Source: Lottia gigantea (taxonomy: Eukaryota > Mollusca > Gastropoda > Lottiidae). From it: a DNA stretch of 64,000 nucleotides. Positions 11,043 to 23,169 of this stretch are shown one piece after another. The DNA lies in NCBI RefSeq assembly GCF_000327385.1, contig NW_008708358.1, positions 801,335-865,334 of the forward strand. Direction: 5' to 3'. Position numbers and translations under genes: made by a program. Within the stretch, counting starts at the first letter, position 1; each line of letters starts with the position of its first letter. Below the pieces are notes generated by a model. That model had not been told where the DNA came from. It did not search any database and saw nothing but the letters and a program-made list of their open reading frames with translations.

Positions 11043-13953
11043 AAAAAGTATTAGTGCAACATTGTTAAATACTGGTAATATTAAACTACGTTTTTGCTTT
11101 TAACTTTCGTTTCTAGTTGAATAATACATAAAAACTGTTGAATAATGTAAAAAATCAGCAGGACTGATGCGTTTTAGTTAAAAACAGCATGAAACTTTTC
11201 CTACTTTACAAATTACAACCGGTAGAAATTGAATGGTATAATTAAACAGCTGGAAGTAGCCTCAATTAAATCAGTATTCCAGATCTTTCAAACGACAGCG
11301 GCAAAGTGACGGTCAATAAAGTTATTAGAAGGAAATAAGAAAATAGGGTTTGAAGGAGTAATCAAACTGTCATTAAACTCTGAACATTTCTATAAATATT
11401 AAATTTACATTCTGTTTATTTATTCTCCAGCTATTTCTAATAGCTATTTTGTGTTGTATTGAATTGGTGCTGTTTTAATACATGTTGAACGATCTTCAAT
11501 CTATTAACAAGAGTTTCATCAATTCATCACTTACTCTTTAATTATCTCTATGATAGAAATGCTGTTTTCATTGATAATTGCCAAGGCAAATATTGAAACA
11601 TTGCATGACATTCATTGAACAAATATATATAGAAAGGAAGTTTGAAATCAATTTCACTCAGAAAGACGTTTTTGCTGCTATCTTGGGAAAACTCCAGAAT
11701 ATGCTATTCTTAGTATCAGCTGATCATGACAAAGCAAATGGTCTTGTATGCATTCTCATTAAATGTGACAGTGTCGTAATTTTATACTGAAGGGGATGTT
11801 ATATTATTCTCCGCTTACCGGTAAAAAAAATTGGTTATCAAAGGTGTCATTTGCAGAAGACAAATGCAACGCCTGCTTCGTCTACAGTTAAATAGGTTTC
11901 ATCTACAGAGGAAATACGCAATAAATAGTCGATATTCAAAGAATGGTATAGATTTTTCACGCAGCTTAAAGTAAAATATATGTTTATGAGGATTCTGATT
12001 TTTAGTGTCTGTCCTCAATATCCATTAGAGGAGAGTTAAAAGGCACCGAATTCAGTAGAACGGAATAAAAAACTAATGGTGCCAATTTTCCTGTAACGGA
12101 ATTTCCACTTCACTAACTGATATTCCTTTCAATTATTAACTTAAAATTCACTGGTTGTAGACACAGAGTTGAGTATTAAATGTAACAGTATCGTGTCTAA
12201 TATAATTTCCACTGAGTTGAATTTTCCTGCTTTTATATTGAAAAGCATTCGACTGCTACCTTTTTTCTATTTCGGTCGCTAATTTACCAGAAAATAACAA
12301 AATCGCCAAAAATGAAGAAATAATTGCTCGTCAAACAAATCGAGTTGTCTTAACAATTTCTATGTGAGTTTATTATCTAAACTGTATTAGATTGAAGGTT
12401 ACGATGTTAACAACCGGTTCTTACAGATTTTATGTTTGTTGAAGTATTGACTATCATCAAATCAATAAAATAAGAGTCACCAACCTACTTTACTGTACAT
12501 TATGTTGTTCCCAACATTTTCAAACCCTGACCCCAGAGGACAAATTTAACCCCTCACACTCCAAAAAAATGGACATTAAAATTATTGTTAATTTTATAAT
12601 TTGTCATGCAAGGTAATTATAATACTCCCCAGGTTCCCAGGTTGGCTCTATGGAAGTGGCTGTTACACGTCCATCGATTGAAAAAACATTCACCAGAATT
12701 ATCAAGACCATCAATATAAATCTGCGAAGATAAAATATAAAGTCTTCCTATAACACCCCTGACACCCCAGTTCCACAACCCAAAGGTGAAAACAGCCATT
12801 TTTTACATGAAAATAATCCATGTTAAACCGCAATGATGGTACTAAAGCAATTCTGCCGAAAAATAAACAAGGTCAATAAAAAACAACAAACAATAGGTTG
12901 GTTGGTGATATGGAATACTTCATCACTAACTTAAGGTAATCACAGGCTTTTAACAATGTAAAAGAATGAATCAGCATTAGTTGACTATCCGGACGCATAT
13001 TCGAATCAACTATTTCATACTTATTAATAAATTTTAACTGACAAGTAAAGATATTTGCTACCATCTAGTGACAGGCCGTTTCTGTGACGTTATCTCACTG
13101 TTATAATACCAATGCTTAAACGATGTTTGCCCAATTATTATAGAACGAGAAACCCAGTCAATTGTGCCATAATTTCAATTATGATTATATAAAACTGGAG
13201 CTCAGAGCAAGTGAATTGTGAAAGTGATTACAGTAAAATCAATGACCACAACTCATTTGGCATACAGATCTTTATATTGCGAAATGTTTTAAAAACTCAA
13301 GCCTTTAACTAATAGCTCTGAAGTGGTGAATTGCGAAATCGTTCAATTCAAAGTGGTATACTTAAATGAAACATTTCATGAGAAAATTTCAAGCTATTGC
13401 AAATCATCATAAAAAAGATAATTCAAAAAGGTAAAGAAATAGATAAAGGTTGGGGGTCTTGCGTGAAGCTTTAAACCGGATGTGCATCAACAAATGTGGA
13501 GATGTCTCATAAGAGGTCATAAGAATGAAGGTGATGACTAACAGATGTAAGATAACGGACAGGTTACAATATTATTAGTATAAGCAAGAGGTTCCTGCAT
13601 AAGTTGGCATCATTTTACTAAGGAAAATAACTTGGGTCTTTGTATAAATGTATATATTAATAATACAATATTATTTTGATAGTTGTATACCCTGAGATTA
13701 TATAAAATTTTGATTTAAATGTGTATTCAATATACAAAAAGCATAGCTTTGGAAGATTTCTGGGGATTTAAAAATTCACTTTAAGGACGGCAAAACATTG
13801 GAATATAACAACATGGATTTCGTCTAAAATTGTTATAACAATAATAATTCACCCCGGGGTCCAAATAGACGAAGTCTCCGTAAGGTGTTGGATTACTGTA
13901 GTGCAGGTCGTTTATCATATTTTGTATTCTATCGATAATCTCGCACCGAAAAC
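11043..13953. other. Gene-free stretch downstream of ANKAR-like gene
   Basis: AT-rich DNA. The open frames of 60-70 codons present here have no recognisable family or splice context. No repeat or RNA gene could be supported. Confidence 0.45.
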
Positions 13954-13959
13954 TTTATT
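13954..13959 (-). terminator. Poly(A) signal of ANKAR-like gene
   Basis: AATAAA on the minus strand (TTTATT on plus), about 117 nt after the TAA stop of the ANKAR-like gene. Position and sequence fit a canonical polyadenylation signal. Confidence 0.6.
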
Positions 13960-14075
13960 CGGCAAGATTCAATATACCGGCGACTATTTAAGACGCCCAT
14001 CACTACTTTAAAGCTTTTAACCACATAAATGCAGTTTAGATTTAAATATAATGTTCATTAACACCCATATTATGT

Positions 14076-17000
14076 TTAACCCTCTTGTAAAACCATTTCT
14101 TGTTGCGATAAATTAAAACTGACACTACTATGTGTTCGAGTTGCCGGTACAGAAGTCTGTGTCTCCTGGAATGAACTGGTAGTAGTGGATCGCTGAGGTG
14201 TAAGAGATGATCTAGCTGATCTTTCACTTAAAGCAACATCTTCAACATGGTTGCTGGACGACTCGACACCAGTTGTTGTCCCTCGTGGTGATTCCGCATT
14301 TAATTGAAGTTGTATTTCATCAGCTGGTTCAAACTTTTTGATTCTGTCGTCCCTGAAATGCATGAGTACGGCGTTTTGGTTGACATTGGGGCAATGTTAA
14401 ATGGGAAATAGAAAAGGACGAGCGGGGTGTAGGTCGATCGGAGTGATGCTCAATGTCGGCTTTCCTTTATGGATTTACCTGAAGGATGTGCGGGACAATG
14501 AAATCTCAAGTAAGTCTTCTTCAAAGAACATCTCCGACTTTTCGGATTGAGGTGCATGTATTCTGTAAACTTACGGTATGGGGGGAATTCCGACCCTTTT
14601 AAAATGTTTCCAACCTTCAATAAAATCTTCAGACAACCGATGTTTGTCTTTTGTGTATCTATTTAAAATTTTCTTTAAATAGGGATCCGTCCTACACCTG
14701 TAAGACAAAACGGAATAAAAAACAATTAGAACATCGACTCATTTTGCTTGAAAATCCAAAACGAAATTACTAACACAACGATGTGATGCTATACAGAGTA
14801 GCTTCCCTTTGGTCAAAGAATATGAAGCATAAGAATCATAAGATTCCTGTCTTGTGCTATGTACAGAGACGATGACGTTTATGTTTAAAGTCATGTAGCA
14901 TAAAGAATAACTTACTTATACAGAAGCCGTCGTTCTCCAGTATGGTTATATGATAAATAGGACAAAGCTATGGAAGCACAGCCTTCTACAGGAACAGTTC
15001 CAGAATTCAATAACTCAAATAAAAAGTCGATACCATTGATTGCAACAATGGCTGCTGGTACACCTGCAATAAAATACGCTAAGACTTTGGGACAAAAATG
15101 ATTATCTAGAGTAGTAGAGATATAAATACAATATATATATCTTATAACGGAAGGAGAATTGACAGGCAAAATAGTCTAAGGTAAATTGTATAAGATGTAA
15201 GGATGTGAGTTGTGATCCAGGTATACTTATAAAATTCAGTGACTTTGACTGTTGTCTTTTATATGATTGGATCGATTGCACCGGTGACCGTTTCAATACA
15301 TTTCGGTTTTCTTTCACCAACTAGACAGCTTCATAAACGCTTTAGATATATAGAATCATACAATATAGTTTTGATGTTCTGGTATATTATGTCTGTCATT
15401 CGCAAAATTTCAAAAAATTTACCAGCACGAGTATGGGCAAGTCTGGCAATACAATCAGCTGCTAATGCTAATATCTGGTTTGATTTAGAGTCTTGTATTA
15501 ATTCAACCAATAGTTTGATTCCAACGGCTGATGATGTGGCTTGTTCTTCATCTGGTATTATCAAGGCCAATACTACCACCTAAAACATATGTCTCATGGT
15601 TCAATATGTAGAGGGCTGATAAGCAGTGGAGCAATAATAAGCAACATTTTTTCCTTCTTGAAACTTCGCGCCAAGTAACCAATGAATGAATGGGACGTTT
15701 TATTTGCCTCTTGAAATACCTCTGGAATGGTCACCCAGCCATGTAATTTAAATATCACCCACGTTATAAGATTGATTAATTTTTCTCAAATGCAACATTT
15801 ATGTCGTATACACACGATACGTGTAGGATAATGTTTTTCTAAACTGTTACCTGATATGCTGCATTGCATCTGTAAAACTCATCTGATGATTTTAGAAAAG
15901 GAACAAAGCAGTTGAACCTAACACCACCCTGGAGAGAAATCTCTTTTTGTTGATTAACATTATTATAGGCGAACGTTGCTAATGCTGACCCTGCTAATAA
16001 TCGTACCATGTCTTCCTTAGCATACATCATCTTTAATATTCTGATAAAACTAAAATCAGGATGACTGTTTATTTTAGAGGTGATGTTTTCTCTACCTATA
16101 AATATAATATTATAATGACTAGAACTGACGAGGTGAATCCTTTCTTAATGACTAATATTCTTTTTCCAATCAATATATTGATATATATTGATGTGGTCCC
16201 TAAACCACAAATCATTAACTTTGGTAATTAGTACTGATACTCTTGGACATTCGTTTGAGTGGATACAAATTATAAAAGTATTTGATAACAATTTGGTTTT
16301 GATTGCAAATTCTTATTATTGTGCTAGTCGTTTTGTCATTTTAAGAAATGTATACAACATAATCATTTCGCAGCGAAATTAAGTGAACTTACCAAGAGCA
16401 ACATGTGCTAAAGTAACAGCAGCTTCAACCTTGATCAAATCATCTTGACCATCGAGTAACAACTGTATCAGAATTTCAACACCACCACATTTATCTATTG
16501 ATAACTGGTTCTCTGTGAATGGTACATTACCAACACCAACACTCAGATATCGTAAAGTTCTTATAACACTTAATATGATATTGTAAAAATCCTTGTCCGA
16601 TTCTAACAGTCTTATCAAAGGTTGAATACCATTGGCGCTGGCTATTTCTTCATGTAAGCTGATCGGACCTTGTGCCAACACCCCTAATCCTTCTGAACTA
16701 ATATAATGTAGGTTTTCACGTTTAGAGTTAAGAAATTCTATTAAACTGGTCACACCAATTCCCTCTGCCATCTTTCTTTGTTTTTCAATATCATTCCCTG
16801 CAAGAGCCCATAAAGCCATGCCTGTTTTCTCCTGAAATATAGAAGAGTTTGGGTTATAAATTTAAAGAAATGTGAAGTTTTACATAAAACTATGATCGTC
16901 GATTATTATAGTTCACTTATAACTTTTCGTTTGAAAACTAGACATATGGAATTTCTATATGCTAATCGTCTATTAGCCGAAGTTTAGTCTGAAATAACCA

Positions 17001-18251
17001 GTATTGTGCTAGGGATAATCTATTCCAACGTATTTTCAAAGGTTAAATATTAATACCTGTATTTCATCAGCTCGACTTTTTCTTAACATCTGCATCAATA
17101 ATTTCTGTATACCTTTATTACTGATAGTCTCTTGGGCTGAAGGATTGTTTTCACCAAGTGAATGAATCGCTTCTACAGTACTTAGCTGAACATCTTTATT
17201 TCTTGAATGTCTTACCAACGCCTCCATCAAGATCTCTGTTCCTTCAGCAGCAATGAACGCGTTTTGATTATTTCTCTCATCCCTAACAATGTTATCCACG
17301 GCCTCGGTATACGCCTTCATCATATCACCATCTGCATTATCCTTACCGATTAGCACAAAGTTTTCAAAGAAGTTTGGTAAAGTTCCAATAGTTTTTTGGT
17401 GTGATGTGTTGGCGATTGCCACATTTGAGAACACGTTCAGTACTGGAACCAACACATCTGGTGTTTTGATACTTTGGATGACTTTATACAACGCAGGAAG
17501 AGCAGTATATCTCACGACACAATCGGCATGGTTTTTATTTGCAGTAAGTTTTTCTAACACCATGGCAGATAATTTGATAATAGTTTCATTTGTTGATTTT
17601 AGGAGCTTAATGTAAGCTTGGGCACCACTGGCATTCACAAATGTTTCCTGAACATCTTCAGATTCTAAAAGATTCAGTAGAAACTTGATACCATCGGCCT
17701 TTGTTTGATCTGTTAGAGAAGATCCCACAAAGCTTATGGTGGTAGGTATTGCTCCTTTAGCTATCAGTTGACTACGGTGGTCCTGGTAATCTTGAGTGGA
17801 CGCATCTGTGAGTTGAGTTAGTGATTTACCAGCTGCTATGACATCCGCTTCCATATCAGAAGCCAGATACTGTATTAACCGTTTCCATACTGGTAGTTTC
17901 TCGTCATTCTTATTGACAAAATATATGAGAAGACTTGTATATCCCCGTAAAGCACAGATTTCAACAGCACCATGATTTCGGCTGTTAATAGCATCGATTT
18001 TAGAGCCTAGTCCTAGCAGACATTCCACTGTTTCTAGGGTACCACTTTCAACAGCTAGTAGAAATGGAGTGGCTTTATATTCGTCGTTCGATTCTGATTC
18101 AAGAATAGAGCTGTCTTCTTCCACAAACCGGTGAATAGATTTGATGAAGCCTCTGTATGCAGCTTGATGCATGTGACTCCAAACATTTTCGTCGAATTCC
18201 GGCATTTTGAGCTTCAAAGCTGAATCAACCTCTATAATTTTTCTTTTACAT
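14076..18251 (-). CDS. ANKAR-like ankyrin/armadillo repeat protein, 3' seven exons
   Basis: Seven minus-strand exons join in phase: 18251-17057, 16831-16393, 16095-15851, 15579-15423, 15063-14916, 14697-14575, 14352-14076. Every junction is AG/GT (donors GTATTA, GTAAGT, GTAACA, GTAAAT, GTAAGT, GTAAGT), with phases 0, 1, 0, 1, 2, 2. The total is 860 codons plus TAA. Residues about 20-125 form roughly three ankyrin repeats. About 130-740 is an armadillo solenoid with typical text (ALWALAGND, ISSEGLGVLAQGP, ALAADCIARLAHTRAG). About 770-860 is a Ser/Thr/Gln-rich tail. ANK followed by ARM with this wording identifies ANKAR, a poorly understood repeat-scaffold protein. The first exon begins in phase 2 behind TTACAG, so 5' exons should exist; human ANKAR is about 1430 residues as I recall. 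A start at Met16 of this exon would give 845 residues instead. The 5' exons were not found before the TLR gene at 23170. Confidence 0.92.
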
Positions 18252-21200
18252 CTGTAATGATAAAATTACACTTATATATTTGTTCAAGACATTGATGAAA
18301 TCTGTGTTACAAATGAATGGAAAAGTCACAATTATGCTTCCTTGTATTCCGTATGCAAACCGAATATTTTCAAAGCCAGACATTTTTGGACAATATAGCA
18401 GTCTCATTTCAAATGTTTCGTAGGGTTTCGAACGCCTGTTTAATTAATCCAGTAAGCTGACCTATTCATATTTTTATAACTTTTAAGAATCAACGCATTT
18501 TTGAAATTGAAACGATCGAGAAAGCTTCCCGAAAACTAGAAATGTCGAATTTGGGGCTCGATCTGATTTGGTCGTATACTTCCGAAACTTGTAGTTCCAA
18601 TCTTATGTTTACCACGACAGATAAGTTTGACAATTTCAGTTGGTAAACATTGGCTTGGCATTAGTAACTATGATATAGTGAGTGATATATAATTAGTCTA
18701 TGATAGTAGATGAAGTATATCAGTTCGATTGTTTAAATATTTATCTTGCTATTGACCAAATACTTATAGAGTATATTATAGAGTTTTCAATGGGTCGAAA
18801 GCCATGATGTTTATGTTTATCATATGGATATCAAGTGTCTATATATTTTAACAATACCAATAGATATATTTTGAAAAAAACAATGGTTGCCGTGAATGTT
18901 TGTTAACACCGGAAGTAGAAGTACGATTTGATCTTCATTTACTTAATGTATTTTTCATCTGGAGATGATATTAAAATGATATTTGTATTTATCTGGTTTC
19001 GGATAACTGAATATACGGACATGTCATTGGGAAGTGAAATATTATAAGCATTTATGAGGGAGGTTATTCATTGCTCACCGTTATCAGCTTAAAGACTGAA
19101 TTCTAGCCTTGATTTGCATATATTGGTGAAGCAGTATTGTTCCGTTTAAAGACTTGCTACACTCTAAAACTCCCTACCATACGTATATTGATGCATCACT
19201 AGCATCACGATAAGAATCTTTTGAGATATTCACTTATGTATACCAATAGAAAAATACCAATACCTGCCCACAAAATAAGAATTTACCTTATTTATCGAAG
19301 TTCCGTAAACGTGATCTAGGGCAGTAAAACGAGAGTATATAATGTACGAGTATAATAAATATATATTTGTATGTTGGTGATTATGGAATGTTTCCAGTCA
19401 AGATTACAGGATAATCCTAATCTAATCCTATTAGATAAAACACATTTACCTTGCGGTTATATTATAATTCTGAAACATTCAATATCTTTAACGCATATAC
19501 TTTATATCATAGCAAATACTTATACAAAAACCGCTAAACCCAATAACAATGCAACTAATCCAATAAAACTGATTACGATAAAATACTCTTACCGAATTGA
19601 ACTGAATATTTCATGGGAAAGTGCTTCTAGGTTTTTAAACTAATGTTCTCTTACCTCAAGCAGTTAAAAAACTTTATAATCAACATACCTTAAAACAATG
19701 AAAACCGTGCGCCCAATGTTAAAAGCCACTTCTAAAGTATCCTGTTGGTCAACGTAAACTGCTTTAGAACACTCAGTTGGTGTTGATCACCCAGACAAAA
19801 TCAATTGGGGAATTTGAAATCGGCTTAATAGAATATGATGATTGAATAGTATAGTAAATCGATAAAACATAAAGACAAGTTGATCAATTATCTCTACAAT
19901 TATTGATTTTTTACTATTTAACTGTTGATATCTTACAGGCCATATTCACTTAAGACTCATTAGAACGGAAATTTTGAACTGCCCATACCATTAGGTAAAT
20001 GTTGTGTCCCAGCGAGCACTCCACACAAAAATGGTGTGTTTGTGTATCTATTTACGATAAAACATCTTTGGAAATATGAAATCAAATTCAACTGTTATAT
20101 TGGACAGCTGTACGGATATGAAAACACTTGGAAATCCAGGGGAATGCCTCAGAGAGTTCAATCGGTCGCAAATGAGTATAAGTTGATCGCTTATTCCTAT
20201 CGCACTTATTCTTGTTGAATAATGAAAATTCCCATAGAGAACATTTTCTATTCTTCCATCTTGAAGTTCTGGTAAATCTGGTTTTATCAAAATTAAGGTT
20301 TACGGTATTAGGACTACAGAACAGAATGGGATACATAAATCTTTTGACGACTGTCATTAATTTCGGGAAGTGTTATACGCCTTTTTTGCTTAGAAATAAT
20401 TGGAGATCCAGAACCACCCTTAACGAGTGTCTTCAAGCTAACAATCCTTAACAATCCCTAACAGTTGATAATATAATGTGGAAGCTACATAATGTATGCT
20501 ATCATATTCAATATGAACAAATAAATAACGATATAGATATAATCTACAGGTTTATAAATCAGCCATTATATCTCTCTTCTATCATATTACATTCACTAAA
20601 TTATCGATTTATCTAATCCGTCTGGTGATTAACAATTTATAATAGATTATTGATATTGTTCACGTCACGGCATTTAAATAACGTATGTATTGGCCCACTG
20701 TCGGTTCTCACCACTAACAAAACAATGGGGAGCTGTGTCGATTGCACGAAGATACCCTGCGTGTTGTGAATGAATCTAAAACGTCTCTGGATGGCTCTCG
20801 TCTCTCGGTTCTTGACAACTACACAAGAATTAACTATTATTCAATCATTGCCCATTCCTATTTAAGGTTCCCCCCACCCGTTCTAAATCAACGAATTTGG
20901 ACTTTAACTATGTACAAACGTAAAATGTAATAACGTATTCACAAAGGCGATATAAACAATATCATAAATCAAGAAAATAAGAAAAGACTTAATGGTAAAA
21001 GATCATAATTAAAATTCTCAACAACCACACTGAATGAACAGCGAACAATTTGTCACAATACAAACTACAAAGAATACCAATTTATAAATGTATTCAATAA
21101 CCTGTAACAATATATTTTACATACTGGAAAGCAAAATAAGTGACACCTGCAAATCGATAGATCACGAAAACATGCTTGACTATTATACAAAAGTCACCTC

Positions 21201-22699
21201 AAATAATAGCTCTATTTATTTCGACTATCCCTTATTATGTATTGAGTATTGACCTTCCAATATTGTCCTGACCAACGTATCGCTGAGATATAAAGTGTTT
21301 GGATTGATTACAAATGATTTTAGGGCTGTCGTAACTTTTTTCTGATACAGGTAATTTACTGCGACTGTCTTGTCGATACACCCTTTGGACAGCCCAGTCT
21401 TCTTGTCTTTGTGGCAGTCCACTAAAGATAATTGTTGAGTATAAGAGACGTTGTTCATGGTCATGAAGGTTAAATCGTATAACGTTGTATAAACCTTACA
21501 TTATAATTTCAAAGTATAGGAGCAAACGTCTTTGTTTTCATTTATTATCATAGGTTTTCAAAGTCAGTACTTCTGAATATCTGCCTCACAAGATTCTGAA
21601 TATTTATTGACTGGAACAAGAATGTAATGAATAGGGAAAGGCAAGAACTTGTATAGATTGAAAAGTTTCACCCAGCTAGAATCTCCCATCGTCTCTTAAG
21701 CGGTCGATTATTTTGAAACCTAGAAACTAATACAGTGCATCATGTGTGGCTAAATTTATAACGAGTTTCAATTATTCAATTATATTTTACGTTAATACTA
21801 TTCCAAAAAACTAGACCTAATTCAAACTGTTTATTGAGTTGTATTCAAATATATTATGTATTAAGTTAAAAGTTATACCATTTAAGTCATTTATAAAGTA
21901 AAAAACTATACCGAGTCTTACCTGTTGTCAATATAAATACTATCAACCAAATACAGAAAGTAATAGAATATGTCCAAAGCAGTGTATAATTCAGATCAGG
22001 TAAAGAGTATAGATTAGAGTAAAGTAGAGTATTATAACTTGGTTGTCAACAACATAACACAATTTTATTACAATACCGCCTAATACCTCCTTTATAATAG
22101 CTCTATTATTTCAACAATAACCATAACTCTTGTATTATTCTCTTGTCAACCTTTGTAGTCTGTAGCATTGTTTCTCTATTGACCGTGCACATTGAACCTC
22201 TGATAGATGTTTCAATATAAAAACTAAACATGGCGTGTTAACACCTAGAGTAGAGCCTGATAAATGCATGCCTAGGGATATCTGCCTATTCAAATATCAA
22301 GTGTGTTTTTATGTCTTTTATTTTTACTTGCTGATTGCTGGAATCGTGGTCCTGATATACAATTATAGACATCGCTGTATATGATCAACATTGAAGAGCT
22401 ACATATTGGATGTTTTAAGAATCTTTCCGGTTTCAACTTGCCCTTTTTCCAAAATTGATTTATAACCTGAAAATATATTCTCCAAGACCAGTCAAGAACA
22501 ATTAGGAATCTCCCGAAGTTAGACTTGTCCTGTTCTAAACCCATGACATGACCATCGCATTAATTCAGTGATTCAAGGGAAATAATACTTAGATAGCCAG
22601 CAAAGCGACAAGGTAAGTATTATTAGATGTGGAACATTTAATGATTCAAAGACGTCTTTAGAAACCCAATGGAAACTAAAATAATAAGAGGTTTTAAAC
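18252..22699. other. Stretch between ANKAR-like exons and TLR gene
   Basis: The missing 5' exons of the ANKAR-like gene are expected here or further upstream, but no segment could be joined with confidence. Minus-strand open frames such as 21225-21464 (79 codons, closely followed by AATAAA) and 22290-22544 show no recognisable domain. The plus-strand frame at 20742-20930 overlaps a 14-codon ATG frame reading MGSCVDCTKIPCVL. None is called. Confidence 0.4.
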
Positions 22700-22753
22700 A
22701 TTGTCTTTATTTTCAATTTACACATCATTGTCTTTATTTTCAATTTACACATC
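22700..22753. repeat. Exact 27-bp tandem duplication
   Basis: Two adjacent identical copies starting ATTGTCTTTATTTTCAATTT, 22700-22726 and 22727-22753. Each contains TTTATT, which is AATAAA on the minus strand. They lie about 420-470 bp after the stop of the minus-strand TLR gene and could serve as its poly(A) signals. Confidence 0.9.
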
Positions 22754-23169
22754 AACTGCACTTTATGTAACACATTCTAAGATGAACAGAATCATATATT
22801 ATATTGAACTTAACACTTGCCAAAAAAAGGAGGCATATTAAACAGATCAATCTGCGCTAATTGTCCCCTGAATATCATAACATACAATAATAAAAGAGAA
22901 AAATAAAATGAGAAAATGAAAGACATTTTGTAAGGTCGTGGCATCGCATACAAAAATGGACATTAAAAACAATATCATTCTCGACTATCAAAATGGTTTC
23001 ACGCTTTAAAAGAACCAAAAACTAGCGCGCCCGTTGTGTCCTATCTTATCCGCACCGTTGATAGCAGACATAGAGAACACGGGTAAGACAAGTAACCCTG
23101 ACCCTTCTAAGCGAATGTACTAACATTTTCAAAAACGTTATTGAAATTATTGCCTCATTTTTAATAAAT

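Noticed and set aside
17289-17615. 108-codon plus-strand frame
   Set aside because: Lies antisense inside a well-supported ANKAR-like exon.
20714-20761. 14-codon frame MGSCVDCTKIPCVL with a myristoylation-like start
   Set aside because: Terminates at once, and no donor site is available to continue it as an exon.
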